Notes: a model not told the origin generated them from the letters alone. A stretch of DNA of 64,000 nucleotides from Haloquadratum walsbyi J07HQW1 (GCA_000415965.1 KE356560.1:570936-634935), one strand, 5' to 3'; numbered from the stretch's first letter, positions 36,661 to 45,853 are shown. Made by a program: numbers and translations.

Positions 36661-37160
36661 AGGAGAATACCTGCGGCTTCAACTGCAGGATGAATTCGAC
36701 AATTCTGAACTCGTCCACGTAGTGATAGCCGATTGGAGATTTGATAATCCGTGAATTAAATCGACAGGCAGCCCTGTATATGATCAGGAATCATACTGGG
36801 AATAGAGCGATTCCCACCAGTCATACGATGGCGGTCTGTCCGTCCCAAGCAATCAGACAGGAATCGGAACCACTCAGGTGAACAGTCGGTTCCTATACTG
36901 AACTGATACAGATGCAGATGCAGATGCTGTGCCCGACTGCTGGACTCCCCACAGGAAGTAACTCCAACTCTCTCGAAGTCTACCGGACTCTCCGAGGCAC
37001 AACCAACTCTGGGAGTCCCGGGGGCGGGAGCTGAGATGTGACACTCTCGGAACCAGCAGTCCCACTTCACTCTACCCGCGTCAGTCCGCGAACCCCACGC
37101 GGATTCTCACCGCACTGGGGTTCGGGGGGGGCTGGAAATCTGCAATCTCTACCGCTCCCG
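36661..37160 (+). mobile_element. tnpB-derived non-autonomous element, family 2 copy b
   Basis: It begins aggagaatacctgcggcttc with a small hairpin (cctgc/gcagg). It then shares the core with the copy at 19484: caggtgaacagtcggttcct, ccggactctccgaggcacaa, and the palindromic gaaccccacgcggattctca. The right end is replaced by foreign, G/C-rich DNA at about 37160. Frames are broken. Confidence 0.6.
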
Positions 37161-38780
37161 CCCTCTCGCGACCGCAGCAGAGGCAGAGGCAGGAGCAGAC
37201 CGTTCTGACCCACGACGACCACTACCAATTCTCGCTGCTGATCGACGAGACCGCCTATGACTTTGGTGAGTTCTCTCAGGCAACCATCGAGATTGAGGTA
37301 GTGAACCCTGTCGGCGTTGAGGATGCACACACGGTCTACGAGCACTGGCTGGCGTCCGACGTGACCGCTGCGTTCAACGAGCCGGTTATCACCCCTACAC
37401 CTCCCTGAAGTTCCACACGCTGCCCGTGACGGCGCTGCTGGACAATTACCGCGTCGGGCACGACTTCGACAATCTCCGGCTCATCGTCAATAAAGCGGGT
37501 AAGGTCGTCCCGTTCTGCACGGTCTCCGAGGAGCGCTTCGTGTTCCACATCGACATCGAGATCAATAGAGAATCTTCAGCTTGTTGTCCATAGTGATTAT
37601 TGGCATGGAACCGCCTGAGAGCGCATCCGCTCGATGCCGACCACACCGAGCACGACATGACTCTTGATGCGAACCTGCGACAGACGTAATCCTAGAGCAC
37701 GGCGCTTCAGTATATCGAAAACTACCACAAGTGGAGGTCCCCCGATGACGGCGATTCAGCACGTCCTGTAGGAACCACGGATGAACTACATCAATCACCC
37801 GTACTACGTCTCGGAGAACCCCATCCTGCCCGCCCTAGGTCAGCACCTCGATCACAAGGCGCACGCGGCGATGTCGATTAGTCACGGCGTCTTCGTCCCT
37901 GGTTGGCTTGGAACGTTCCCCAAAGAGTACACGCGGACATTCGCCCGTACCTCGGGAGCGGTCTGCCCGATGTTGAGGCCTCTGAGGACCCTTTCGTCCA
38001 GTGGGAGGCGATGCACCCGTGGCTACTGGATACCCGCGCTCAGGAAGCGCTGAACACGTACGATTTCCGTGTCCACCGACCACCGGGCGTTCGCTCACAA
38101 GACAACCATGGACTGCGGAGAAGACCAGCGAAAACAGCAAACGACGAAATAGTGCGTTCACGCCCCCTCCACGCCGACGACCTGACGATGCTCCTGATCG
38201 ACAAGAATGTGCTGGGGACCCGCAGTTCGGTGGGAAGCGCAACTACGGAACAGCATTACACGGCTGAGAGACACGCAGGTCGTAGACCTCGATGAGCTCG
38301 AACTGGACTACTCGCGGCTCGAAGACGCACAGACGTGCCTCATCGAGTTGGTAACCCCGTCTGTGGTGGCGTCGGAGTATCCAGGGTCGGACGGTCGTGC
38401 CGCGTTGAACAGCGGTCTCTGAGCCACGGTGAGACGAGACCAATCTTGAGATCACTCACAACAATTGCCAGCAAGTCGACTCAAATTCCGACCCCCTCTC
38501 CCTCCCCATCGGTCAGCACCGCTATTCAACAGAGCAGACGACCGGTCTGTGCTGTGGCCGCGGTGGTGGGGCGAGGACCGCGGCGACCTCCAACTCTATG
38601 CGGGGAAAATCCTTGACCAGCGTGAGGCATTCACTGGAAATGATCGACACGGACAGATCTTAAACTACCTCCGGAGACTGCCCGTTGGAGAGTGTAAAGA
38701 ACGTCTCGCGCGGGTCGATTCGTACCCCTGAGATGGCTTCGGAGAACTGTGGGTGAAGCCTCTTGACGAACAGTATCACG
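37161..38780 (+). pseudogene. Decayed foreign gene(s), G/C-rich, function unknown
   Basis: Coding-like fragments occur in successive plus-strand frames. One near 37200-37407 includes YQFSLLIDETAYDFGEFSQ and EHWLASDVTAAFNEP. The next, 37400-37590, includes SLKFHTLPVTALLDNYRVG. A third is at 37782-37960 (MNYINHPYYVSENPILPALG), continuing in another frame at 37940-38090 (VQWEAMHPWLLDTRAQEAL). Fragments flank the MITE at 38398 (LDELELDYSRLEDAQT before it, GDLQLYAGKILDQREAFTG after it). Frame changes and stops make it inactive. Codon use and base composition differ sharply from the cobalamin genes on both sides, suggesting transfer from a G/C-rich haloarchaeon or its virus or plasmid. I do not recognise the protein family. 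Confidence 0.6.
38398..38536. mobile_element. MITE, copy 2 (139 bp), inverted relative to copy 1
   Basis: It begins tgccgcgttgaacagcggtc and ends accgctattcaacagagca. It aligns along its whole length with the complement of 1409-1534, with few substitutions and one 13-bp insertion (a duplication of the C/T-rich ctctccctccc type). The flanks gacggtcg (38390-38397) and gacgaccg (38537-38544) are an imperfect 8-bp target duplication, six of eight matching. Removing the element and one flank restores an open frame across the site. Confidence 0.85.
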
Positions 38781-38887
38781 AATCAAAGAAGTGACGACTA
38801 ATTGATCATTGATAGAGCAATAAAATCGGCATAAATCGGGCGAAAAAATACACCAATGTGGCTGAGTGACGGAATCGGACTGCTACC

Positions 38888-39450
38888 GACTATTATACGC
38901 GGAGCAGTCGAAATACCACGAGGCGTGGATACGCGCCGTCACAGTGGGAATTCCACACAGTTTTCTCCACAAACAGCGCATATGTATATGTGAATGTCAC
39001 TGTCGGCCCAGTGGTTACGACCCCAGTGTAGCCGAGCGCCCGAAAACTGGCGGTTCGAGTATGAGTATGAGTGTAACTGTGAGTGTCCGCCCACTTTGGA
39101 AACAGGGTGTGCCCTCTGTGCAAACAACAACCACCGGGCACCGGGCGAAGCTCGCAGTGAAAGTAACTCCGAGTCCGTGTCCGCTGAAGTCTGAGTCTGT
39201 CGGTGTCGGACGCCCCGAGGCAAAACCAACTCGTGGGCGTGGGCGTGGGCGTCCGACTCTGACAAACGAGAGGAGTACCGGGGGCTGAGATGTGGCACTC
39301 CCAAGAGACTACCCGTCGACCGGCCCCACACCGATTCGAACGGTGTGGTGGCTTGCTAGTCTGTCAACCCAAACCTGAAATTCCCAACCCAGCGGTTCGG
39401 TGCCGTGGGATTCCTCCCGCCTCCCGCCTTCAGGCCGAGGAGGATGTCAA
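38888..39450 (+). mobile_element. tnpB-derived non-autonomous element, family 1 copy b
   Basis: It aligns with the complement of 11668-12205: tggatacgcgccgtcacag at the left, cggcccagtggttacgaccc, ccgcccactttggaaacagg, gggctgagatgtggcactcc and cgattcgaacggtgtg. The right end is ccgaggaggatgtcaa. Differences include simple repeats (gtatgagtatgagtg and gtgggcgtgggcgtgggcg) that expanded in this copy. All frames are broken. Confidence 0.7.
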
Positions 39451-39484
39451 CTGTATGCGTGGCAGTATTTGAGTAAGACTGTTT

Positions 39485-40471
39485 TTATGATTCAATTCGA
39501 TTCAGAACGTGTTGCACTGCCGGAAGCACCTCATCCAATCGATTTGCCTCAGCAGCAAGTGCAAGTGCACCACCCATCCCTGCTCCCTCTTTAGCAACCC
39601 CATTGGTGTATTCAGCAACCGGTCCGGCGTCGACACCACAGGCGTCAAATCCAGGGTCAGTAATAATCAATTCGAGATTGAGAATCGTTGCAATCTCATT
39701 CAATCCCGTGACATCTGCGTCAAGATATGATGTTGTCGCAAGCGTCGCTCGATCAGAAACACCAGCATGACGGACAAGGGCTGCGACCGTCAGCAGTTGC
39801 GTTCCGCCGCCAAGAATGACATCTGTACCAGATTCGACTGCACCAGCGGTCACCCCTGCCGCGACAGCTAATACCGGATCGCCGACAGTCCGAACCGCTT
39901 GTTTCGGATTGTGTGCGGCTTGACCAGGATTAATATCTGCTGTCGAGAGGGCTTTTTGAGCTACCTCCTGTTTAAGCCCGAGTGGGTTTGTCGGTAATGA
40001 TGACGATATTGGGGCATCAACACCGAGTGCACGACAAACAGCAAGTGCTGTCGTCGTTCCACCTGGGATGGTCTCTCCAATGATGATCCGATCATCGGGC
40101 AGTGATTGCCCGAATTCCCGTGCTTTGATAAAGGCTTCTGGGGCAGTCGGCACAGGATCTTGCTCACGAATATCGCGACCAGGATGGGCACCGACGGAGA
40201 CTGTCGGCGCACCAGTTGGACGGGCGAGCCCAGCATCGACAACAGTCAGATCAAATCCTATTCGTTCTCGAATCGCCCGGGTTATGACTGCGGGTGTTGG
40301 ACAACCGCTTGGACTTACTGGGGTGACGGGCGCCTGGATAGGGAGACCATAGCTGATGATTTCTGCGTCTGCACTCGGCGTGTGCATGAGTAGACGCGAC
40401 GTAGCACCAGCAGCACTGATCCCATCTATCGCAGCTGTCTTGGTCGTTCCTGCAATGAGTATTACTCGCAT
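39485..40471 (-). CDS. UPF0284 family CobT-like protein
   Basis: This 328-residue protein belongs to the archaeal family related to nicotinate-nucleotide:dimethylbenzimidazole phosphoribosyltransferase. The blocks GIGETIPGGTTTAL-like (IIGETIPGGTTTALAVCRAL, near residue 130), FDLTVVDAGLARP, VILGGGTQLLTVAALVRHAG and GLKQEVAQKAL fit. It should activate the lower-ligand base for attachment to the corrinoid, but the archaeal family's activity is less well tested than bacterial CobT. The start overlaps the cobY stop by ten bases, so the genes are coupled. Confidence 0.85.
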   Translation of the reverse strand: MRVILIAGTTKTAAIDGISAAGATSRLLMHTPSADAEIISYGLPIQAPVTPVSPSGCPTPAVITRAIRERIGFDLTVVDAGLARPTGAPTVSVGAHPGRDIREQDPVPTAPEAFIKAREFGQSLPDDRIIIGETIPGGTTTALAVCRALGVDAPISSSLPTNPLGLKQEVAQKALSTADINPGQAAHNPKQAVRTVGDPVLAVAAGVTAGAVESGTDVILGGGTQLLTVAALVRHAGVSDRATLATTSYLDADVTGLNEIATILNLELIITDPGFDACGVDAGPVAEYTNGVAKEGAGMGGALALAAEANRLDEVLPAVQHVLNRIES

Positions 40472-41199
40472 AATTTTTCTGCAATATGTCTGTCTGTCGG
40501 TCGATTCACGTTAACCGCCAGTCGAGCATCATAACTCACGCATACAGTGTCAGTATCTTCGCCAACGACATTCACACCACTCGGAGTAACTGTCAAATCC
40601 TTATGTTCAAATACCGTATCAATAGAAACACCAAGCTGTTGTTTCAGCGCCGCTGGAACACATAGCATTGTTGAACTCAGAGTTTGAGTTGCCCTAGCAT
40701 CACCAGGCATACGAGCGGCAGTAATAATTTCAGTAATGTGATCACTTGAGAGAAGTGGGAGATCGGCTGGAGTGGTTACAACTGGCGTATCGACGACAGA
40801 AAGTGCATGCTGGAGGTCAGGAACGTATCCATCACCTGCGGTTTCAATTGGTGAGATTGACTCGAAAGATGAGGATTCACGAACTGTGGTTGCAGTTCGT
40901 GGTGCATTCGGTGATGTCACCGCCCAGACTGTCTCAACCGGGCTTGCTGTCAGTGCATCAACCACATGAGACAGCATGGTAGTGCCATCAATTTCGACAA
41001 GCGGCTTTTCACGCTCAATTACTGACCGATTTGATGCGGGAGTTGACTGCTGCGTGACGGAGCTATCTGCGCATGATCTATTCTTATCGGTTTCAATATG
41101 CTGGAGCTCATCCGGCGAGTGGATCTCATCATCCGTGGTAGTATTCTGTTGATTACGAAGACGTGACCCATGCCCACCGCACATTATCAGAGCGTCCAT
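40462..41199 (-). CDS. cobY: GTP:adenosylcobinamide-phosphate guanylyltransferase CobY
   Basis: This 245-residue nucleotidyltransferase makes AdoCbi-GDP. The N terminus MDALIMCGGHGSRLR is the GxGxR nucleotide loop, and EKPLVEIDGTTMLSHVVDAL follows only after about 50 Ser/Thr/Asp/Asn/Gln-rich residues. Homologues normally have just a few residues between these two motifs, so a long insertion lies beside the active site. The rest (VVTTPADLPLLSSDHI near 140, a Mg-binding Asp region) looks intact. Its start overlaps the cobS stop by 13 bases. Confidence 0.87.
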   Translation of the reverse strand: MDALIMCGGHGSRLRNQQNTTTDDEIHSPDELQHIETDKNRSCADSSVTQQSTPASNRSVIEREKPLVEIDGTTMLSHVVDALTASPVETVWAVTSPNAPRTATTVRESSSFESISPIETAGDGYVPDLQHALSVVDTPVVTTPADLPLLSSDHITEIITAARMPGDARATQTLSSTMLCVPAALKQQLGVSIDTVFEHKDLTVTPSGVNVVGEDTDTVCVSYDARLAVNVNRPTDRHIAEKLCE

Positions 41200-41951
41200 A
41201 CAACCACCCCCGCATGAATCGCGACAGCGCGGCTGATTTCGTTTACACTGCCAAGAATATCACCACTGATACCGCCAAGTGTGTTGTCAGCCCACCGCTT
41301 CATCGCCCATGCAACAGCAAGTGGGGTTGACACCACTGCTGCGGTCGGACCAATGCCGAGTTGTGGAACAATAAAAAACAACGGTGTCAGTGATAGTGCA
41401 ACCGGAAGAAGCGACAATGGTGTCGATTCATCGATTAGTGCGGCACCAAGACCGTCGTGTGCAGCATCACCTATGCAAACAAGTAGTGCCATTGCAGACT
41501 TTGCCCCTATTTCTGCAGTGAAGACAAACATAAATGTAACCTGCGGGGTGGTGTTGGCAGCACTGAGCACCCCAAGTGTAAGTAACACCGTGATGACCGT
41601 CACAGCGAGTGCCCCGCCAACACCGACTTGTGAATCATGCAATACCGAGCGCCGGCGATTGGGGTCGTCACCATCATCATGAACAACTGCGGCATCTCCA
41701 ACATCCGCTATCCCGTCGAGATGTGTAATGCCTGTCATACTGATAAGAATCAAAAGATATAGCCCAATGACTGTCGGCGTAGGAACAACCGGAAGAAGAG
41801 TAAATGGAAGCGCGACGACTGCGCCGAGTGGATATCCAACAAGTGTAAAGCTCACAGGTGTCTGCCGAAACGCATCCCAGGCTTCCTCATCATGTCCAAC
41901 CGGGACGCGGGTAAGAAACCCGATTCCCCCACGAATAGCGCTTAAGATCAT
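41187..41951 (-). CDS. cobS: Adenosylcobinamide-GDP ribazoletransferase CobS
   Basis: This 254-residue integral membrane enzyme joins AdoCbi-GDP to alpha-ribazole (phosphate) to complete the nucleotide loop. The family signature is MTGITHLDGIADVGDAAVVHDD, split here as THLDGIADVGDA near residue 76 with acidic Mg-binding residues. RSVLHDSQVGVGGALAVTV and RWADNTLGGISGDILGSVNE near 220 also fit. About six membrane segments are evident. It overlaps cbiB by four bases (atga), typical of tight coupling. Confidence 0.92.
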   Translation of the reverse strand: MILSAIRGGIGFLTRVPVGHDEEAWDAFRQTPVSFTLVGYPLGAVVALPFTLLPVVPTPTVIGLYLLILISMTGITHLDGIADVGDAAVVHDDGDDPNRRRSVLHDSQVGVGGALAVTVITVLLTLGVLSAANTTPQVTFMFVFTAEIGAKSAMALLVCIGDAAHDGLGAALIDESTPLSLLPVALSLTPLFFIVPQLGIGPTAAVVSTPLAVAWAMKRWADNTLGGISGDILGSVNEISRAVAIHAGVVVWTL

Positions 41952-42862
41952 TGGACTACCTCTAAAGCAATGACTGTAATCACAATCGCTATGATTCCTG
42001 CCCGTCGTGTGACCTGGACCGCAGCGGTAGCCATAGATTTATTTGGAAGTGAAGCAGACGCTTGAAGCTCATATGTATCCAACTTATGAAGACGGGCTGG
42101 CAGAAGCGCTGCCATTGTCGCCATCGGCCATCCAGCATTCGGTGATGTTGTTTGTGCTGCGTCTGCACGAACCTGCTGTTGCAACGGAAGAAATGGCTGC
42201 CCGACAGCAATTGATAATAGCGCTGCTGTTAGACGGGCAGGTACCCACATGACGATATCATCAACCCGCGCCGGAGCAGTCCCGAGAGGATTTGAGTGAT
42301 ATCCAAGCATTGAATCTAATGTATTGATTGCTTTGACCCATGCCGCACCAGCAACACCACCCGATATCGACACTGGTGCACACATCGTAAACGCGAGCAA
42401 TGGTCCAATAAATCCATCAGCAAGGTTTTCAGCAGCACTCTCAACGGCCGCTGAGCGAATATGTGCTGCATCTAATTCGCTGGCGTCACGACCAGCAAGG
42501 GCACGGAGGTCATGACGAGCGGCTGAGAGATCAACAGTACTCATTACTACGACATCATGAACAGTTGTAAGCAGTAATCGAAGACTCACTAGCGTGAATA
42601 AAACACATCCAGCTGTGACCGCGCCGAGTCGGGAGTTCACACTGAGTGCTACACTCACAATCGCTGCTGTGGTAGCTGCGAATCCAACTGGGAAGGTCGC
42701 TGTAATTAATATCCCAACTACAGTAGGGTTGGCGTACGACTGGTCAATCAGATCAATTACCCGTCCGAAGAGAGCCACTGGATGAGCGAATGCAGGTGGT
42801 TCACGGATAATTGTGTCGAGACCAATCGCAGTAATAACTGCAATACTGCCGAGTGTAATCAT
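41948..42862 (-). CDS. cbiB: Adenosylcobinamide-phosphate synthase CbiB
   Basis: This 304-residue membrane protein joins the aminopropanol (phosphate) linker to adenosylcobyric acid. It has the family's opening region with PPAFAHPVALFGRVIDLID (near residue 21), then AAENLADGFIGPLLAF near 137, AAWVKAINTLDSMLGYHS near 180 and DDIVMWVPARLTA. These are CbiB blocks, with four to five membrane segments. It is the first of the coupled set cbiB-cobS-cobY-CobT-like; its product acts just before CobY in the pathway. Confidence 0.92.
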   Translation of the reverse strand: MITLGSIAVITAIGLDTIIREPPAFAHPVALFGRVIDLIDQSYANPTVVGILITATFPVGFAATTAAIVSVALSVNSRLGAVTAGCVLFTLVSLRLLLTTVHDVVVMSTVDLSAARHDLRALAGRDASELDAAHIRSAAVESAAENLADGFIGPLLAFTMCAPVSISGGVAGAAWVKAINTLDSMLGYHSNPLGTAPARVDDIVMWVPARLTAALLSIAVGQPFLPLQQQVRADAAQTTSPNAGWPMATMAALLPARLHKLDTYELQASASLPNKSMATAAVQVTRRAGIIAIVITVIALEVVQ

Positions 42863-42924
42863 CTGCGCGTTTCCCCAGCCGCGCCGGTTTTACAATTACC
42901 TATGTTGGAATCTGCGTTCATGCG

Positions 42925-43572
42925 TTAGTTTATATTGTTACCAGTATCATTGAGATCATTGTCAATTGATGTGATGATCTGGTCAAATGAGCACTCAGTA
43001 ACATCATAAAAATCGCCACCGACATCAGTGATACCACCATCGGTATCTGTGTCGTCACCAATATGAACAACATTAACCGGATCAACGCCAAGGGCTTTTG
43101 CTATCGCTTGAAACGCATGTGGATGTGGCTTTCTCCATCCACAATCAACGCTCGTGACGACAGCATCAACTAATGAGCAATCAATATCCGAGCGGTTCAA
43201 TGTTCGATGAACCAGTTGAGTTACTGAACAGTTCGAGAGAATACCAACTGGACCCTGAGCCATTGCGGTTTCCACAGCAGCAACCGCGTTGGGACGCGTT
43301 TGAACAGTCGGATCAAAAGCAGCGGTCACAGCACGTCTAATACGATTTGTTGAAGCCGAAACATTACGCGATTGGAGCGCCGCAGCGACGTGAGCTGATA
43401 ATGGGACTTCTGAACCAGGCTGTGTCTCAATGTGCATTGTCCTGTATGCGGTTTTCCAGTCAGAGGGAACAGTCACTCCGCGCGCTTGAAGTTCAGATGC
43501 GACCGCGGCAGCAGGATCTGTAGGACGACTGACGGTGACGAGGGTATCAAATAAGTCGAAGGTAACTGCCAC
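42925..43572 (-). CDS. HAD family hydrolase
   Basis: This 215-residue protein has motif I TFDLFDTLVTV at its N terminus, motif II GILSNCS near residue 110, the lysine in DCGWRKPHPHAF near 145, and motif IV HIGDDTDTDGGITD near 168. The cap is alpha-helical, as in small-substrate phosphatases. The open frame runs upstream to 43710, but those residues are hydrophobic and not HAD-like; the start is taken as the GTG at 43572, just before motif I. It lies 62 bp upstream of cbiB. A role in the cobalamin pathway (for instance removal of the lower-loop phosphate) is possible but unproven. Confidence 0.8.
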   Translation of the reverse strand: MAVTFDLFDTLVTVSRPTDPAAAVASELQARGVTVPSDWKTAYRTMHIETQPGSEVPLSAHVAAALQSRNVSASTNRIRRAVTAAFDPTVQTRPNAVAAVETAMAQGPVGILSNCSVTQLVHRTLNRSDIDCSLVDAVVTSVDCGWRKPHPHAFQAIAKALGVDPVNVVHIGDDTDTDGGITDVGGDFYDVTECSFDQIITSIDNDLNDTGNNIN

Positions 43573-43677
43573 GACAATTGTATTGATAAATATAGACTTG
43601 AATATGCCGACGTGAAATAAAGTGCATGACTCGGTAGTTACTAAAAATCGCATGACATGCGTCAGACAGAAAGGAAG

Positions 43678-43686
43678 TATTAATTC
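43678..43686 (+). promoter_or_regulatory. TATA element of cdrL
   Basis: The sequence tattaattc is centred about 28 nt before the ATG at 43710, implying a leaderless transcript. Confidence 0.45.
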
Positions 43687-43709
43687 ATTTCGAAAGAAAT
43701 TAGACAACA

Positions 43710-44258
43710 ATGAGCAAAATCACCTTTCGTGCCGATGATGACCTTATCGAACAACTCGAAGGGTTCGATGGATCAAAAAGTGAGGTGATGCGCGAAGCAC
43801 TCCGTACATATCTTGAGCATAAAACAGCTGAGCGCGAGGGCAGAAATGGAAGTGTTAACAACGATGTCAATGCAGATACCGGTCACCACTCGGCAGACGA
43901 CCAAAACCACACTAGAACGTCCGTCGCTCGAAAGGTAACTGTAAACATTGTACTTGATGATGAGTCAGGAGCTGTTTACGCTAATAAACAAGAGGCAACG
44001 ACTGCGAGCACGAGCAACGAGTCAGACACTGCAGTTAGCGCTGAAATAAGTCGTAAGACATCGGATAACGACCAGACACCGGAGTGTAATAATTGCGGAA
44101 AAGCGCTCACAGATGGTCACGCGTACTGTCCAAATTGTGGTGAGAAAACGACACATCGGGCATTCTGTGAGTGTGGCGATGAGATTCAATCGGACTGGGC
44201 GTTCTGTCCTGGGTGTGGTCGCCGAACCCCTACTGCGGATGTGCTTGAAACCTCATAG
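43710..44258 (+). CDS. cdrL: CdrL-like ribbon-helix-helix regulator with zinc ribbons
   Basis: This 182-residue protein has an N-terminal ribbon-helix-helix domain (KITFRADDDLIEQLEGFDG then SKSEVMREALRTYLEH). A low-complexity linker follows, and then two C-terminal zinc ribbons: CNNCGKALTDGHAYCPNCG (near 130-148) and CECGDEIQSDWAFCPGCG (155-172). In Halobacterium and Haloferax a protein of this design, CdrL, lies before cdrS-ftsZ2 and binds their promoter region. Order and architecture match, so the name is given by synteny. It probably acts as a dimeric DNA-binding factor linked to cell division. Confidence 0.8.
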   Translation: MSKITFRADDDLIEQLEGFDGSKSEVMREALRTYLEHKTAEREGRNGSVNNDVNADTGHHSADDQNHTRTSVARKVTVNIVLDDESGAVYANKQEATTASTSNESDTAVSAEISRKTSDNDQTPECNNCGKALTDGHAYCPNCGEKTTHRAFCECGDEIQSDWAFCPGCGRRTPTADVLETS

Positions 44259-44335
44259 CGATTCATTTCGAAAAAGTAACACTTTAATTGAATTTGTCTT
44301 ACTTTTGTCGATAGATTTATGTGCTATCACTTAAT

Positions 44336-44385
44336 GTGTATGACTGCGTAAGACGGTGTATGACATATCACACGTCAAAGTGTGA
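44336..44385 (+). promoter_or_regulatory. Candidate operator before cdrS-ftsZ2
   Basis: gtgtatgac occurs twice, at 44336-44344 and 44356-44364, exactly 20 bp apart, on the same DNA face. A perfect inverted repeat tcacac-gtcaaa-gtgtga follows at 44368-44385. The position, 80-130 bp before cdrS, suits a site for a ribbon-helix-helix regulator such as CdrL or CdrS. This is inference from symmetry only. Confidence 0.4.
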
Positions 44386-44466
44386 GATCGGCTCAATACC
44401 CGATTAAAATTGTCTCTAAAAGCATTCAACCGAGTGCGCGAGCCGTCTTACCGGGGGAATGCAACT

Positions 44467-44646
44467 ATGGAGCGTGTGACACTACGAATTCCGAAGCAGC
44501 AGATAGAGGAAGTCGAACAAATGGTTGAAACGGGCGAATTCCCGAATCGATCGGAAGCCATTCGTTCGGCGGTACGTGAAATGATCAACGAACAAGACGA
44601 CGACCATCACGAGTCGTCGGGCGAACATACGTGGGCAAAGGTGTAA
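44467..44646 (+). CDS. cdrS: CdrS ribbon-helix-helix cell-division regulator
   Basis: This 59-residue protein is almost entirely a ribbon-helix-helix domain ([20 protein letters not shown], then [20 protein letters not shown]). An acidic, His-containing tail follows. The same small protein directly precedes ftsZ2 in haloarchaea, where it is known as CdrS and controls ftsZ2 expression and division. The stop lies four bases before the ftsZ2 start, so the two are co-transcribed. The longer open frame to 44410 is not family-like; the ATG at 44467 is used. Confidence 0.9.
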   Translation: MERVTLRIPKQQIEEVEQMVETGEFPNRSEAIRSAVREMINEQDDDHHESSGEHTWAKV

Positions 44647-44650
44647 GACG

Positions 44651-45853
44651 ATGCAGGATATTGTTGAGGAAGCGATGCAGCGCGATGAAGAAGAGCGTGA
44701 TGTCGCTGCTGAAACCGGGGGAGATCCTGAAGGCTTTGGTAGCCCACGAATTGTGATCGTTGGTGCTGGTGGTGCCGGCAATAACACAGTCAACCGATTA
44801 TACAATATTGGTGTTGATGGCGCTGACACAGTCGCAATTAATACTGATAAACAGCACCTGAAAATGATCGAAGCCAACACCAAGATTCTCGTTGGAAAGT
44901 CGCTAACACAGGGACTTGGTGCCGGTGGCGACCCATCAATGGGTGAACGCGCCACAGAAATGGCACAGGGCACAATCAAAGAGGTCCTTGGTGAGGCTGA
45001 CCTTGTTTTCGTCACCGCTGGAATGGGCGGTGGGACCGGAACAGGGGCTGCGCCTGTTATCTCAAAGATTGCAAAAGAACAGGGGGCAATCGTCGTTGGA
45101 ATGGTCTCAACGCCATTCAACGTTGAGCGCGCACGAACGGTCAAAGCCGAAGAAGGGCTTGAGAAACTTCGGAATGAAGCCGACTCAATTATTGTTCTTG
45201 ATAATAATCGCCTTCTTGATTACGTCCCTAACTTACCTATTGGCAAGGCGTTTTCAGTGATGGATCAGATTATTGCTGAGACGGTAAAAGGAATCTCAGA
45301 GACAATCACGCAACCGTCATTGATCAATCTCGACTATGCAGATATGTCGACAATTATGGACCAAGGTGGCGTTGCGGTCATGCTCGTCGGTGAGACACAA
45401 GATAAAAACAAGACACAGGAGGTTGTTAACGACGCGATGAACCATCCACTATTGGATGTTGATTATCGCGGCGCCTCAGGTGGACTTGTTCATATCACCG
45501 GTGGTCCCGATCTTACCCTCAAAGAGGCAGAGGGCATTGCCGATAGCATCACCGAACGACTCGAGGCGAGTGCAAACGTGATCTGGGGGGCACGAATTCA
45601 AGAGGAGTATAAAGGAAAGGTTCGTGTCATGGCTATCATGACGGGTGTCCAGTCCGCGCAGGTATTAGGACCGTCTACTCAAAAACAGGCTGATGCGTCG
45701 CGTCGTAGTCTCGAAGGCTCAGACTCTGAGTTTACCCCGACACAGGGCAATACCGCAGGCGGGTCCACATCGGAACCTGAGTCGACCGGCTGGCAGTCTG
45801 ATGGGGGTCGTGCACCGCGAGAAAAACAGCACGGGCTTGATGTCATTCGATAA
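44651..45853 (+). CDS. ftsZ2: Cell division protein FtsZ2
   Basis: This 400-residue tubulin-like GTPase has the nucleotide loop [17 protein letters not shown] (near residue 36), the tubulin signature [13 protein letters not shown] (near 125) and the [15 protein letters not shown] region near 225. The N-terminal extension of about 35 acidic residues ([18 protein letters not shown]) and the low-complexity C-terminal tail ending in HGLDVIR fit the FtsZ2 type. In haloarchaea FtsZ1 and FtsZ2 work together, FtsZ2 acting in constriction. Co-transcription with cdrS is expected. Confidence 0.93.
   Translation: MQDIVEEAMQRDEEERDVAAETGGDPEGFGSPRIVIVGAGGAGNNTVNRLYNIGVDGADTVAINTDKQHLKMIEANTKILVGKSLTQGLGAGGDPSMGERATEMAQGTIKEVLGEADLVFVTAGMGGGTGTGAAPVISKIAKEQGAIVVGMVSTPFNVERARTVKAEEGLEKLRNEADSIIVLDNNRLLDYVPNLPIGKAFSVMDQIIAETVKGISETITQPSLINLDYADMSTIMDQGGVAVMLVGETQDKNKTQEVVNDAMNHPLLDVDYRGASGGLVHITGGPDLTLKEAEGIADSITERLEASANVIWGARIQEEYKGKVRVMAIMTGVQSAQVLGPSTQKQADASRRSLEGSDSEFTPTQGNTAGGSTSEPESTGWQSDGGRAPREKQHGLDVIR

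Noticed and set aside
39340-39360. tRNA-like T-loop (cgattcgaacggt) here and at 11780
   Set aside because: No acceptor, D or anticodon stem could be formed around either site; both are within family 1 elements.
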